64,000 bases of DNA from Candidatus Nitrosotalea sinensis (GCF_900143675.1 NZ_FRFC01000003.1:62001-126000); one strand, 5' to 3'; shown: positions 26,558-36,177, counted from the first letter of the stretch. Made by a program: numbers and translations. Notes: generated by a model not told the origin, from the letters alone.

Positions 26558-27259
26558 TTATTTGAAGTTGATATATGATTCCAACTTTGTCTGATCAAAA
26601 ACCATTACTGACAAGTCAGAGAATTCTTTTCCTTCCAAATCTCTTACCTTTCCAATGAAATGCGTCTCTTTTTCAGTGGTTAAAAATTCAAAAACATGTA
26701 CTTTCATGTTTGAGGTATCAAATCCATGTTCTCTCAAGTAAATTGCTATCTCTGACTGCATGAAATGTTTGGAGGGCTCCTTTGGCCAAGGTCTTGGAAC
26801 AAGTATTACACTAAAACCATCAATGAGTGCCTTTTGAAGCTCTAATTTTTTTTCCTCTATGCTTGTAGAAATATGCATAGTTATGACCTTGCTTTTGTCT
26901 GTTGGAACCCTGGCCTTTGACGCTGCTACTTGTGTTGAACTAATGCCTGGAACGATTTGTACGTCTCCAAAAATCTCAATTAATCTGTCCACTACCTCTG
27001 ATTCGGAAAAATTAACATCACCAGTAAATGGCACTACACAAGTCTTATTTCCTAATATCTTTGATACTTTTTGATATGCCTCTTCTTGGTCTTTCATAGT
27101 GATTTCGTATATCTCCTTGTTTTGCAACAAGGTTTCTATCGTTTTTAGTGTGTATTTGTAACCAATTACAATATCTGCACCAAGTACAATCTCTTTTACT
27201 ATTTCTGTAACATACTTTGGTGAACCTGGCCCTACACCTACAGCAAAGACTTTGCCCAT
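26558..27259 (-). CDS. cbiE: cobalt-precorrin C5-methyltransferase, CbiE-like
   Basis: About 233 residues of a tetrapyrrole methylase that transfers methyl groups from SAM to the corrin ring during cobalamin synthesis. GKVFAVGVGPGSPKYVT is the N-terminal SAM-family signature. VVPFTGDVNFSE is the second, and IVPGISSTQVAASKARVP followed by MH is typical of the CbiE (precorrin-6Y/7 C5) branch. The frame is open to an ATG at 27292, but the ATG at 27259 directly precedes the conserved start and is preferred. The CbiT half for decarboxylation is not fused. CbiH is at 45851 and BluB at 56761. Confidence 0.82.
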   Translation of the reverse strand: MGKVFAVGVGPGSPKYVTEIVKEIVLGADIVIGYKYTLKTIETLLQNKEIYEITMKDQEEAYQKVSKILGNKTCVVPFTGDVNFSESEVVDRLIEIFGDVQIVPGISSTQVAASKARVPTDKSKVITMHISTSIEEKKLELQKALIDGFSVILVPRPWPKEPSKHFMQSEIAIYLREHGFDTSNMKVHVFEFLTTEKETHFIGKVRDLEGKEFSDLSVMVFDQTKLESYINFK

Positions 27260-27310
27260 GAATGCAGTCTTACACCGTTCAATATATTTCACTGATGTTA
27301 GATTCTATTT

Positions 27311-28672
27311 TTACCAAACATCATCTACTTCATCAAGTTCTGTAAATTCTTCAATAGGTTTATCACGCATAACTTTCAATCTTGCAATATCTCTATCAAA
27401 GAAAAGGTCTATTGTCCAATCAAGAAAAATTCTTATTTTTTTATCAAGACGTGGTATTTTTGAAAGATATATTGTTCTCCAAAGCAACCATGCAAAAAAT
27501 CCATGTAAATGAATTCCAAATATACTTGCAATAGCACTTCGTTTTCCTATTACGGCCATTTGGCCCTTTGATGTGTAGACAAATTTTTCTTTCTCTTTGT
27601 TTGTAATCAAAGCGTATAGATTTTTTGCAACAATTTCTGCTTCTGATTCTGCATTTTGAGCAGTTGGTGGAAGAGGACGTTTTGTATTAGGATCAATCAA
27701 ATAGCTACAATCACCTACAGCAAAGACTTCTGGAAAGTCTACTGATTGAAGAAATTCATTGACTACAATTCCACCTCGGTTGGTTTTAAAAACAGATTTT
27801 TTTATGATATCTACAGGTGTCACACCCGCAGTCCATACTAGAGTTTTTGTCTGTATTGCATTCATTGAATATTGCTTGACTGGATCAGTTTGTGGGCGAG
27901 AATCCTCAATCAGTACTTCATCACCTGAAAAATTAGAAAGTTTTGTGTTTACCATTACCTCAATTCCACGTTGATGTAACTTCTCTAATGCAAACTTGGC
28001 AAGCTTTTCATTAAATCCAGGAAGTATGGCAGGCATTGCTTCAAGAACTGTAACTCGAATGTCAGTTTTTTGAATATTAGGATAATATTTTCTTGCGTCA
28101 TGAAGCAAGTCCATTAATTCTCCAGCTGTTTCTATTCCCGCAAATCCTCCACCAACAATTACAAAAGTAAGTAAACTTTTCTTGAGGGCAGGATCAGTTT
28201 CATTGTCTGCCTGCTCAAGCATATCAATAGCTCTGTTTCGTAACACTACTGCATCATTGAGAGTTTTCATAGAATATGCAAGCTTTTCCAGATTGTCCAT
28301 TCCAAAGAAATTTGTCTGGCTGCCAAGGGCCAAGACTAGATAATCATACTGTAAGGAAATTCCACGTTTTTCTTTTGTACCACTTAGGTCTACTATTTTT
28401 TTATGAGGATCAATACTCTTAACTCCCGCCTCGTAGAACTTGGTTCTTTTTAGTAATGTTCGAACTGGAATTACAATATGTCTTGTCTCAATTGTTCCAG
28501 AAGCTACTTGCGGTAGCATTGGAGTAAATAAGAAAAAGTTGTCTTCACTTACCAGGCTAATCTGAACTTCCTTATTATTTGAAAAATATGCCTCTAGTTT
28601 CCTTACGCATTCTATTCCTGCAAATCCCCCTCCTAAAACAAGAATTTTTTTGGCTTCTGGCATTGTACTCAA
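27311..28672 (-). CDS. type II NADH dehydrogenase
   Basis: A 453-residue membrane-associated flavoprotein that passes electrons from NAD(P)H to quinone without pumping protons. The FAD motif is VLGGGFAGIECVRKL near 13; EDNFFLFTPMLPQVASG near 43 is the NDH-2 signature. A second nucleotide motif VIVGGGFAGIETAGEL is near 170, and FAVGDCSYL near 312 is the C-terminal FAD contact. The C-terminal 70 residues hold a hydrophobic/amphipathic stretch (FFAWLLWRTIYLSKIP) for membrane attachment. It differs from the SQR-like protein at 5441 by lacking the Cys-Pro-Pro motif. Confidence 0.9.
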   Translation of the reverse strand: MSTMPEAKKILVLGGGFAGIECVRKLEAYFSNNKEVQISLVSEDNFFLFTPMLPQVASGTIETRHIVIPVRTLLKRTKFYEAGVKSIDPHKKIVDLSGTKEKRGISLQYDYLVLALGSQTNFFGMDNLEKLAYSMKTLNDAVVLRNRAIDMLEQADNETDPALKKSLLTFVIVGGGFAGIETAGELMDLLHDARKYYPNIQKTDIRVTVLEAMPAILPGFNEKLAKFALEKLHQRGIEVMVNTKLSNFSGDEVLIEDSRPQTDPVKQYSMNAIQTKTLVWTAGVTPVDIIKKSVFKTNRGGIVVNEFLQSVDFPEVFAVGDCSYLIDPNTKRPLPPTAQNAESEAEIVAKNLYALITNKEKEKFVYTSKGQMAVIGKRSAIASIFGIHLHGFFAWLLWRTIYLSKIPRLDKKIRIFLDWTIDLFFDRDIARLKVMRDKPIEEFTELDEVDDVW

Positions 28673-28775
28673 TTAGTGTTATCTTCTGGGATAAAAAAGG
28701 TAGTAGTGTTTCTCATTGTACCCTAATGTAACATTTGAGCGAAAGGTAAAATATGCAGACCAGAGAAGTTAGGAT

Positions 28776-29093
28776 ATGAAGAAAGAGTACATTGTTGTAA
28801 GAATAGACGCATCACCGGATGGTTCTCCATATGTGGTAGTATCACTTTCTACCTCTAAGGATTTCAGAGAACAAAGCACGCCTGCATCTCCATTTGGTGC
28901 AGGAGGTGTAATGGGATTCACAAGTATGGATGATATGATGAAAAATCTAAACAAAATGTTGTCTGGGGGTATGGGTCAATCTAATACTGTAACCTCGATT
29001 AAACTAGATATGCACGAGTACAAGGAGTTGAATCTTGCAGTAGGAGACAAGGTTTATCTTGAAATAACAAAGGCAGAAGCCACTGGAATTTAA
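28776..29093 (+). CDS. small conserved-looking protein, unknown
   Basis: A 105-residue protein. It opens with a strand-rich part (EYIVVRIDASPDGSPYVVVS). A Gly/Met-rich flexible middle follows (GGVMGFTSMDDMMKNLNKM), then a C-terminal strand with LAVGDKVYLEITKAE. The end resembles a small beta-barrel, but no family is recognised. It is divergent from NDH-2 and its stop is 3 bases before the convergent ACT-domain gene. Confidence 0.7.
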   Translation: MKKEYIVVRIDASPDGSPYVVVSLSTSKDFREQSTPASPFGAGGVMGFTSMDDMMKNLNKMLSGGMGQSNTVTSIKLDMHEYKELNLAVGDKVYLEITKAEATGI

Positions 29094-29096
29094 GTA

Positions 29097-29759
29097 TCAG
29101 CGAGAAACTTCTCTTCTTAAAATTTGATATGCTCTTGCTGCATCCTCTTCATGAAGAACCACTACTATGTGGTCTTGTCCGAAAAACGCATTAACTAGCT
29201 CGATTCCATTATCGTGTAGAATCTCAGATACGTACGAAACTACGTCAGAACTATGTTCGGATTCGGGAATGCTTATGGTTATTTTTGCTAGTCCTGTTTG
29301 AAAGAAATTTTTATGTGATGAAAAAGACTCTAGAATTTTTCGTACATCGCTTATATCTTCTGTAAAAAATCTAAAAGAATCAGTAGATCTAAAAAATTCA
29401 TAATTTGGATCGATTTGCATGAATCTATCCATTAAATCTACAGCGTCTTTCATTTCAAAATCATCTGAAGAAAATCTAATGTCTGCAATTCCATCCCTGA
29501 GAGAAAGTCTTGCATTTTTTAATACTGTTTCATTTTGCATATCATCTTTTTTCTCAAAAGAATCTGCATACCTTTTAATTGCAACTACAATTGTATTTGG
29601 ATTGACTGGTCCTCCTACCTGGGCTTCGACTTCTTTTTGGAGTTTGATTGCAAGTGATGTGTAATTTATCAAACCCATCTTGATGCAGTCATAAATGGAT
29701 CTATTTCTTGTAATTATCTCTCTGACCGCGTCAGGGACTGAAACACTCGGAGCTCTCAT
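29097..29759 (-). CDS. ACT-domain-like regulatory protein
   Basis: A 220-residue soluble protein. The N-terminal 75 residues look like a helical DNA-binding-type domain (SVPDAVREIITRNRSIYDC, GLINYTSLAIKLQKEVEAQ). The C-terminal ~75 residues alternate strand and helix (AKITISIPESEH, VVSYVSEILHDNGIELVNA, HIVVVLHEED), the pattern of an ACT small-molecule-binding domain. Proteins of this shape are common in archaea and are presumed ligand-responsive regulators. Ligand and target are unknown. It is divergent from the Hsp20 operon across a short AT-rich spacer. Confidence 0.68.
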   Translation of the reverse strand: MRAPSVSVPDAVREIITRNRSIYDCIKMGLINYTSLAIKLQKEVEAQVGGPVNPNTIVVAIKRYADSFEKKDDMQNETVLKNARLSLRDGIADIRFSSDDFEMKDAVDLMDRFMQIDPNYEFFRSTDSFRFFTEDISDVRKILESFSSHKNFFQTGLAKITISIPESEHSSDVVSYVSEILHDNGIELVNAFFGQDHIVVVLHEEDAARAYQILRREVSR

Positions 29760-29823
29760 GAGAGTAATTTATATTCATAATTATATTAATTTATGTAATG
29801 AAATAGTTAGTTAATCAATAATC

Positions 29824-29832
29824 TTTATATAA
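29824..29832 (+). promoter_or_regulatory. TATA box of the hsp20-cdc48 operon
   Basis: TTTATATAA is centred at about 29828. Transcription is predicted at ~29854, which excludes the ATG at 29832 inside the box and places the ATG at 29853 at the transcript 5' end. Confidence 0.55.
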
Positions 29833-29852
29833 TGTCATATGTATTACATAGT

Positions 29853-30365
29853 ATGCATAACTATGACATGAATGAATGGGATGAGTTTGACCAACTCTTC
29901 CAGAAAATGATGCGACCCTTCAAGGGTTTGGACAAGATTTGGAATGACATGAAGATGTCTGATGACTTGCAGACATTTGGTCCTTACTACTATGGATATT
30001 CCCTAACAGTGGGACCTGATGGAAAACCTGTAGTCAAAGAATATGGTAACGTCAAACCTGGTCTTAGTCAAAAATCAGAAGTACGAGAACCTTTTGTAGA
30101 CGTCATCGTAGATGAAAAAGAAAAAGTTCTAAAAATTGTTGCAGAGATGCCGGGTGTAGAAAAAAAAGACATCAAGATCGAAGTTGTAGGACGAACAGTA
30201 AATCTTGATGCAGAAAATGGTGATAAAAAATATCACACCAAGATCCCGATTAAACAAAAGGTTGACGAAGATTCTGTCAAAGCAACGTACTCTAATGGAA
30301 TTTTAGAAGTAAAGTTCCAACTTAAAGAGGATCGACCGCAAGGAAGGACGGTAACGGTCGAATAA
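29853..30365 (+). CDS. Hsp20-family small heat shock protein
   Basis: About 170 residues. The alpha-crystallin domain occupies ~85-165: PFVDVIVDEKEKVLKIVAEMP near 88, then VEKKDIKIEV and NGILEVKFQL, the conserved G-I-L motif. A long N-terminal arm starts MHNYDMNEWDEFD. Such proteins bind unfolding proteins without ATP. The frame is open to ATG 29832, but this lies in the TATA box, so ATG 29853 (leaderless) is chosen. CDC48 follows by 24 bases, which links a holdase to an unfoldase. Confidence 0.9.
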   Translation: MHNYDMNEWDEFDQLFQKMMRPFKGLDKIWNDMKMSDDLQTFGPYYYGYSLTVGPDGKPVVKEYGNVKPGLSQKSEVREPFVDVIVDEKEKVLKIVAEMPGVEKKDIKIEVVGRTVNLDAENGDKKYHTKIPIKQKVDEDSVKATYSNGILEVKFQLKEDRPQGRTVTVE

Positions 30366-30389
30366 ACTCTATTTTTTGGTGATCAAATT

Positions 30390-32534
30390 ATGAATGAAAT
30401 TACATTAAAAATTGCAGAAGCCGCACAAAGGCACGTTGGAAAAGGAATTGCCGTAGTGGACCCTAAAATTGTGGAAGAAAATGGATGGGAAACAGGCCAA
30501 ATTCTCGAACTTGTTGGTAATAGAAAAAGCCATGTAAAACTATGGTCTGGATATGCACCCGATTATGGTACCGGAATTATAAAGATAGATGGAATTACAC
30601 GTCACAATATCGGTTCAGGCATAGGAGAAAAAATTACAATAAGAAAGGTGGATGCAGCGGAGGCACAACAGGTTGTACTCTCACCTATAGAAAAGCTAAG
30701 TGAGGAGGGATTACAAGAATACATGCAGGCATACTATACAGGTCACGTATTGACTGCAGGCGATACATTAATTGTAACTACACAGTTGGGAGGAAAAACA
30801 CAACTTGTTGTAAGTGGGACTACACCTAGCTCAAAACCAGTCATCATTTCAGAAGAAACCGAGTTCAAACTAGGCTCAATGACCAAGGCAATTGACAACT
30901 CTATTCCAAGAATTACATATGATGACTTGGGTGGCCTAAAGAACGAGGTTCAGAAAATACGGGAAATGGTAGAACTTCCTATGAGACATCCTGAATTATT
31001 TGAAAAACTTGGGGTAGAAGCACCAAAGGGAGTGTTACTCTATGGACCTCCTGGAACAGGAAAGACATTATTGGCAAAAGCAGTAGCAGGAGAAACAAAT
31101 TCACATTTCACTTCTATTAGCGGCCCAGAAATTATTGGTAAATTCTATGGAGAAAGTGAAGAAAGACTACGTGAGATATTCAAACAAGCTGAAGAAAATT
31201 CTCCAAGTATAATATTCATTGATGAAATTGATTCAATTGCTCCAAAGAGAGAGGAAGTAACAGGCGAAGTAGAAAAAAGAATTGTATCACAACTTCTCAC
31301 CTTGATGGATGGAATGAAATCAAGAGGCAAGGTAGTTGTAATTGCAGCAACTAACAGGCCAGACTCTATAGATCCAGCATTAAGAAGGCCAGGCAGATTT
31401 GATAGAGAAATTGAGATTGGAATTCCAGATCAGGAGGGAAGAACCGAAGTCCTTCACATACATACACGTGGAATGCCAATTGAAGATAAAGTAAACTTGG
31501 AACAAATTGCTAAAGTAACTCATGGCTTTGTTGGAGCAGATCTAGAAGTTCTTGCAAAAGAAGCTGCAATGAGATCTCTTAGAAGAATTTTACCTGATCT
31601 AGATCTAGAAGCAGAAAAAATTCCCGCTGAAATCCTTCAAAAAATTATCATTACTGAAAATGATTTTAGAGATGCACTAAAAGAAGTACGACCATCTGCA
31701 TTAAGAGAAGTACTAGTTCAGGTACCAAATGTATCATGGGATGATATAGGTGGACTGGAGTCTCTAAAAGAGGAACTTCATGAGGCAGTAGAATGGCCAT
31801 TAAAACACCGAGAGGCATTTGAACATACAGATGTTGCAGCTCCTAAAGGAATCTTACTCTATGGACCTCCTGGAACAGGAAAGACATTGATTGCAAAGGC
31901 AGTAGCACACACATCAGAGTCTAATTTCATAAGTATCAAGGGCCCTGAATTGCTTTCAAAATGGGTAGGAGAATCTGAAAAAGGAGTTCGTGAAGTATTT
32001 AGAAAAGCACGACAAGCTGCACCATGCATAATATTCCTAGACGAGCTTGATTCGCTAGCTCCAAGTAGAAGCTCTGGAAGCTCTGACTCTAATGTAACAG
32101 AGAGAGTAGTATCACAACTTCTAACTGAGATTGATGGTCTTGAGGAATTGCATGATGTGTTGATAATTGGAGCTACCAATAGGGTTGATCTAATTGATAG
32201 TGCATTATTGCGTCCTGGTAGATTTGACAAGATCATTGAAGTACCAGTACCAGATGCAAAAGGACGTGAGAACATATTTCAGATACACACAAGAAAGAAA
32301 CCACTTGCCGAGAAAATTGATTTTGCAAAACTTGTCAAGTTGACTGATGGCTTTAGTGGTGCAGAAATAGAAGGAATATGCAACAGAGCAGCAATGAGAG
32401 CCATACGAAGATATGTAGACAAGAAGGAAAAGGACGTCAAACTAATCAAGGTAACTCAAGAAGATTTCGAAAACGCGATAGAAAAAATGCGACCAAACAA
32501 ATCTAAAAAACAGATAACATCAGCAATTATATGA
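30390..32534 (+). CDS. CDC48/VAT-type AAA+ ATPase
   Basis: A 714-residue unfoldase. The double-psi-barrel N domain (1-~180) precedes two AAA+ modules. D1 has [14 protein letters not shown] near 213 and [10 protein letters not shown] near 270. D2 has the same Walker A near 489 and [10 protein letters not shown] near 546, with arginine fingers in [19 protein letters not shown] and the D2 equivalent. The hexamer extracts and unfolds proteins, usually for the proteasome. It is the second gene of a string with hsp20 (24 bases before) and the radical SAM gene (18 bases after). Confidence 0.98.
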   Translation: MNEITLKIAEAAQRHVGKGIAVVDPKIVEENGWETGQILELVGNRKSHVKLWSGYAPDYGTGIIKIDGITRHNIGSGIGEKITIRKVDAAEAQQVVLSPIEKLSEEGLQEYMQAYYTGHVLTAGDTLIVTTQLGGKTQLVVSGTTPSSKPVIISEETEFKLGSMTKAIDNSIPRITYDDLGGLKNEVQKIREMVELPMRHPELFEKLGVEAPKGVLLYGPPGTGKTLLAKAVAGETNSHFTSISGPEIIGKFYGESEERLREIFKQAEENSPSIIFIDEIDSIAPKREEVTGEVEKRIVSQLLTLMDGMKSRGKVVVIAATNRPDSIDPALRRPGRFDREIEIGIPDQEGRTEVLHIHTRGMPIEDKVNLEQIAKVTHGFVGADLEVLAKEAAMRSLRRILPDLDLEAEKIPAEILQKIIITENDFRDALKEVRPSALREVLVQVPNVSWDDIGGLESLKEELHEAVEWPLKHREAFEHTDVAAPKGILLYGPPGTGKTLIAKAVAHTSESNFISIKGPELLSKWVGESEKGVREVFRKARQAAPCIIFLDELDSLAPSRSSGSSDSNVTERVVSQLLTEIDGLEELHDVLIIGATNRVDLIDSALLRPGRFDKIIEVPVPDAKGRENIFQIHTRKKPLAEKIDFAKLVKLTDGFSGAEIEGICNRAAMRAIRRYVDKKEKDVKLIKVTQEDFENAIEKMRPNKSKKQITSAII

Positions 32535-32552
32535 TAAAATAGCTGGTGTACA

Positions 32553-33614
32553 TTGACGACAAAGGAAGCAATTCTATATCAAAAGTTACCTAATGACAAG
32601 GTTAGATGTACAGCATGTGCTAGGTATTGCGAAATAGGAAGAGATCAAATTGGTTTATGTGGAATCAGAGCAAACAATAATGGCAAACTTGACCTTCTTG
32701 CATACGGCAAAGTGATAACAGGTCATGTGGATCCTATTGAAAAAAAACCAGTAACTCACTATAGGCCTGGAACAAGCATATTTTCTATTGCTACCACTGG
32801 TTGTAACTGGCTCTGTAAATATTGCCAAAACTATGACATCAGTCAGAGACGAAAGATAGAAGGAACTGATATGACTCCGCAACAGGTAGTTGACCTAGCC
32901 AAACAGTCAGGATCTGATGGCATTGCATATACGTATAATCAACCATCGATATTCATTGAATTTGCACATGATTGTGGAGTAGTTGCAAGAAAAAATGGAT
33001 TATTCAATATCTTTGTCTCAAACGGTTATGATACTCCAGAAACAGTAAACATGATGAATGAGTTTCTAGATTGCATAACAATTGATTTTAAAGGAAATGC
33101 AGAACCTCAATTTTCACGAAGATATATTGGAATTCCTGATCCAGGGCCAATATTTGATACGCTAAAAGAAATTCACAAGAAAACAAAGATCCATGTAGAA
33201 ATAACTGACTTGATTGTACCGAGAGTTGGTGATAATATAGAATATGCCAAAAGACTTTGCAGGTTCATTTATGATGAATTTGGCCCTGATATGCCAATAC
33301 ATTTTCTTAGATTCCATCCAGATTACAAGATGATGGAATTTGAATCAACACCTATACTCACTCTTGAGAAACACTATGATGTGGCCAAGGAAGTTGGGCT
33401 CAATTATGCCTACTTGGGAAATGTTCCAGGTCATCGTCTTGAAAACACATACTGTCCTCAATGCAAAGAAATTGTTGTTAAAAGATATGGATTTGATATC
33501 CAAGGGTGGCATCTTGATAACAATAATAATTGTAGCTTCTGTGGTGCTAAAATAGCAATTACGGGCAGTCTATCTAAGAATTACAAACAAAATAGATTTC
33601 AATTTGTTATTTAG
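32553..33614 (+). CDS. AmmeMemoRadiSam-type radical SAM protein (AmrS-like)
   Basis: A 353-residue radical SAM enzyme. The N-terminus has cysteines CTACARYC...LCGIR as in this family, and the FeS/SAM motif is GCNWLCKYCQNYDIS near 88-102. ITIDFKGNAEPQF is the conserved SAM-barrel strand. A C-terminal zinc-ribbon-like pair (CPQCKE, CSFCGAK) ends the protein. Family members occur with AmmA/Memo-like proteins and resemble pyruvate-formate-lyase activases; the reaction is not established. Start is TTG, 18 bases after CDC48. No Memo or AmmA gene is in the window. Confidence 0.86.
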   Translation: MTTKEAILYQKLPNDKVRCTACARYCEIGRDQIGLCGIRANNNGKLDLLAYGKVITGHVDPIEKKPVTHYRPGTSIFSIATTGCNWLCKYCQNYDISQRRKIEGTDMTPQQVVDLAKQSGSDGIAYTYNQPSIFIEFAHDCGVVARKNGLFNIFVSNGYDTPETVNMMNEFLDCITIDFKGNAEPQFSRRYIGIPDPGPIFDTLKEIHKKTKIHVEITDLIVPRVGDNIEYAKRLCRFIYDEFGPDMPIHFLRFHPDYKMMEFESTPILTLEKHYDVAKEVGLNYAYLGNVPGHRLENTYCPQCKEIVVKRYGFDIQGWHLDNNNNCSFCGAKIAITGSLSKNYKQNRFQFVI

Positions 33615-33695
33615 AGTGTTTTTTCTAAAAATAAAGAAAACACATTTCTCTAATTTTTAATCAAAGGTTAAATATCGTATAACTAGAATTAGAAC

Positions 33696-33956
33696 ATGCC
33701 AACAACTTACATACTGATTAATTCAGATCTAGGCTCTGATGTTGAAATCATACAAAAAATAAAACAAATTCTTAGCAGTGAAAGCGGTATCAAATATGAG
33801 ATTCAGGGCGTGTATGGAGTTTATGATATTATAGTCAAAATTAGCGCTGATTCAATGGATCTTTTACGAAGTATTATCACAAATAAAATTAGAAAAATCG
33901 ACAAGGTTTACTCTACCTTAACTATGATGGTAATTGAAGAACAAGAGAAATTCTAG
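33696..33956 (+). CDS. stand-alone Lrp/AsnC ligand-binding (RAM) domain protein
   Basis: An 86-residue protein that is only the C-terminal effector domain of Lrp/AsnC regulators: TTYILINSDLGSDVEI, GVYGVYDIIVKI, then STLTMMVIEE. There is no helix-turn-helix. Stand-alone RAM proteins form ring oligomers that bind amino acids or modulate full-length Lrp proteins. The ATG follows a TATA-like AAATATCGTATAAC region. Its 3' end overlaps the convergent aminotransferase gene by 4 bases. Confidence 0.87.
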   Translation: MPTTYILINSDLGSDVEIIQKIKQILSSESGIKYEIQGVYGVYDIIVKISADSMDLLRSIITNKIRKIDKVYSTLTMMVIEEQEKF

Positions 33957-35095
33957 TTCTTTTTTATAGCATCTATAACCTTGTGAATCTCTGATTCTGT
34001 ATTGTAAAAATGTGGAGAAGCTCTTACAATCTTTTTGGTAAAAATATCTCTTACAGCAAGAATCATGTTCATTTTTTCAAGCCGTGCAACTAATGTCTTT
34101 GAATCTTGATCTTGAATTGAAAATGACACTATGCTAGTACGTTTTTCTGGTTCCTCTGGACCATACAAGGTAGCACCTCTTATTTTTGAAAGCTCATCTC
34201 GTAGTAGATTTGCCAGCTTTATGTTACTCTCTCTTATTTTCGATATTCCTATCTTTTTTAGATAAATTATTGATGCCTCCAGACCAGCCACGCCTGACCA
34301 ATTACGAAAACCAGCCTGAAATCTAGCAGGCATTTCTTTATGCACTATTTTGTTTTCATGAAACAATGCAGATTCTCCACCAACTTGCAACGGTTCAATA
34401 AGATCTGCTGAATCTTTTTTACAATAAAAGATACCCATTCCCATTGGTCCACATAGCCATTTTGAACCATTAAATGACATAAAATTACATTTTATTTTAT
34501 TTACATCAACATCGGTAAGACATCCTACAGTTTGTGCTGCATCAACAAAATAGGGTATGCCTCTCTCTGAAAGTGTTTTACCAATCTCCTCAATCGAAAT
34601 TATTGCTCCTGTGTTAAACAATGCATGACTGAGAACCACAAGGCCCGTATTCTTATCAATAGTTTTTACAAAGGAATCCGACTCAAAATAACCAGTTTCA
34701 TCTATGGGTAAATTTCTAAGATCAATTTTTTGTCCCATCCGCACCCATGGATAATGATTAGCAGGATGCTCATGAGTAGAACCACGTATGACTACATTAG
34801 AATTTGAATCTAGTTTTAATCCGTTTGCAACAAAATTTATTCCATCCGTTACACTTTGAGTGAGAACTACTTCTTCTGGCCTACATTTTATCAATTCAGA
34901 AATTTCTTTACGAAGACTAGCAAGTCTTTCCCTTACGTAACTATCTGAAGCCTCAGAATCTGGTCCAAGCTCGCTATATTTTGTGAGAAAATCACTCATT
35001 GCAGTAATACTTGATCTTGGCATTCTGGAAGTAGATGCATTGTTTAGGTAGATCCTTTCTTTGTATGGAAAGTCCTCGGAATAATCTAAATTCAT
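33953..35095 (-). CDS. class V aminotransferase / cysteine-desulfurase-like PLP enzyme
   Basis: A 380-residue fold-type I PLP enzyme. IYLNNASTSRMP near 14 matches the N-terminal substrate loop, SVTDGINFVANGL near 84 and HEHPANHYPW near 108 bind the cofactor, and DAAQTVGCLTDVD near 180 carries the PLP Asp. The lysine is in MSFNGSKWLCGPMG near 207. A typical SufS/IscS active-site Cys loop is not evident, so it may be an epimerase or another class V enzyme. It shares a short divergent promoter with the RecA-like gene. Confidence 0.86.
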   Translation of the reverse strand: MNLDYSEDFPYKERIYLNNASTSRMPRSSITAMSDFLTKYSELGPDSEASDSYVRERLASLRKEISELIKCRPEEVVLTQSVTDGINFVANGLKLDSNSNVVIRGSTHEHPANHYPWVRMGQKIDLRNLPIDETGYFESDSFVKTIDKNTGLVVLSHALFNTGAIISIEEIGKTLSERGIPYFVDAAQTVGCLTDVDVNKIKCNFMSFNGSKWLCGPMGMGIFYCKKDSADLIEPLQVGGESALFHENKIVHKEMPARFQAGFRNWSGVAGLEASIIYLKKIGISKIRESNIKLANLLRDELSKIRGATLYGPEEPEKRTSIVSFSIQDQDSKTLVARLEKMNMILAVRDIFTKKIVRASPHFYNTESEIHKVIDAIKKN

Positions 35096-35124
35096 TATTA
35101 TATTACAATCTACTAGTCTCTATA
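35093..35124. promoter_or_regulatory. compact divergent promoter
   Basis: Between the aminotransferase start (35095, minus) and the RecA-like gene lies an AT-rich TTATATTAC block near 35098-35106. It is correctly placed (~26 bases) for transcription from the TTG at 35125. Confidence 0.4.
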
Positions 35125-35739
35125 TTGTTTAAAAATCCTAGCGATGGCTTACAATCTGGGTTAAACCTACAAACAATACTGGAACAAAATCTTATCAATT
35201 CGATATTTTACTCTGATCCATTCTTAAAAGCTGGATTTATCTCAAAACTGGTTCAAGATACAAAACTCGATGTTCTGTATCTAGACCTTGATTTGCTATA
35301 CAGTGGATATGTAGTATCTGGGATACTTGGGACACAAAAAAACGTGACTTTGTTTCAACCCACTGATGAGACTCTGAATAAAATACTCAATGAGATACTG
35401 GTCAAAGCTAGTCTGTCTCAGACTATGATCATAGTTGATTCCATTAATGGCTTATTCAATATGCTAAACAAAAACAAGAATGTTGGCAAGACCGTCATGT
35501 CCATCATCATGCTTCTTGCAAGTATAGCAAAGATGACTAAATCATATTTGGTTGTTGCAAGTATGGTCCGATACAAAAAGGAGGAGGGATGGATCTTATC
35601 TCCTACAGGTAAACGTCTTGTTGAAACAAAAAATAACAAGAAAATTCTTCTTGAGCATGGTAAAGATGGAATAATTCTGAATATGCCAAGTGACTCGTGT
35701 AAACTTGTTATTCCTTCAAATCTGATCCCACTAGTCTAG
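35125..35739 (+). CDS. degenerate RecA/KaiC-fold protein lacking Walker A
   Basis: About 204 residues from TTG 35125. The frame is open further upstream to 35035, but that part lies on the opposite strand of the aminotransferase gene and upstream of the likely TATA box. The order of strands resembles RecA-superfamily ATPases: LDVLYLDLDLLYSG, then a Walker-B-like QTMIIVDSINGLFN near residue 115, then KSYLVVASMVRY. At the expected P-loop (FYSDPFLKAGFISK) the GK[ST] residues are missing. It is probably non-catalytic, like RecA-fold accessory subunits. No DNA-repair neighbours are seen. Confidence 0.62.
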   Translation: MFKNPSDGLQSGLNLQTILEQNLINSIFYSDPFLKAGFISKLVQDTKLDVLYLDLDLLYSGYVVSGILGTQKNVTLFQPTDETLNKILNEILVKASLSQTMIIVDSINGLFNMLNKNKNVGKTVMSIIMLLASIAKMTKSYLVVASMVRYKKEEGWILSPTGKRLVETKNNKKILLEHGKDGIILNMPSDSCKLVIPSNLIPLV

Positions 35740-36006
35740 TCGTTTTATTATGTGATATCCAAATTGAGTCTTTACAATGTCCGAGACTTGTCCTTTTTGT
35801 AAAGCAAAAGCTGCTTTTTCAAATTCTGATACCATTGCACCTCTTGAAAAAAATCCCAAATCTCCGCCCCTTTTTTTTGAAACATCGATTGAAAATTCTT
35901 TGGCAAGATTGGCAAAGCTTTCACCTTTTGAAATTCTTGCCTTTAGATCTTGTGCTACACTAAGCTTCTCGACTAAAATATGTGCACAGTGAATTTTACT
36001 TCCCAT
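35731..36006 (-). CDS. parvulin-type peptidyl-prolyl isomerase
   Basis: A 91-residue single-domain PpiC/parvulin. IHCAHILVEK near 4-13 has the first active-site His, FANLAKEFSID and GGDLGFFSRGAMVSEFE fill the middle, and QFGYHIIKRLD carries the last His. There is no signal peptide, so it acts in the cytosol on proline bonds during folding. Its 3' end overlaps the RecA-like gene by 9 bases. Confidence 0.96.
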   Translation of the reverse strand: MGSKIHCAHILVEKLSVAQDLKARISKGESFANLAKEFSIDVSKKRGGDLGFFSRGAMVSEFEKAAFALQKGQVSDIVKTQFGYHIIKRLD

Positions 36007-36097
36007 GATCTTTGAATTAATAATAAATTATAAAAAAACATCTCGATCCTGAAGTTGATATTCTAAAGATTTAGAATGAGTCGATCTACAATTAACG

Positions 36098-36130
36098 GTG
36101 TTATAAAATTCCCAAACGCCGTTATAACAC
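36098..36130. promoter_or_regulatory. inverted repeat upstream of ferredoxin promoter
   Basis: GTGTTATAA at 36098-36106 is repeated inverted as TTATAACAC at 36122-36130, perfect over 9 bases with a 15-base spacer. It ends 17 bases before the ferredoxin TATA box, a place where archaeal activators bind. Confidence 0.45.
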
Positions 36131-36146
36131 GCCATTTTTCAGCAAG

Positions 36147-36154
36147 TTATATTA
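36147..36154 (+). promoter_or_regulatory. TATA box of ferredoxin gene
   Basis: TTATATTA is centred at ~36151, 27 bases upstream of the ATG at 36178. This predicts a leaderless mRNA. Confidence 0.5.
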
Positions 36155-36177
36155 AGATCTTTTCTAGAAGTACTCAC

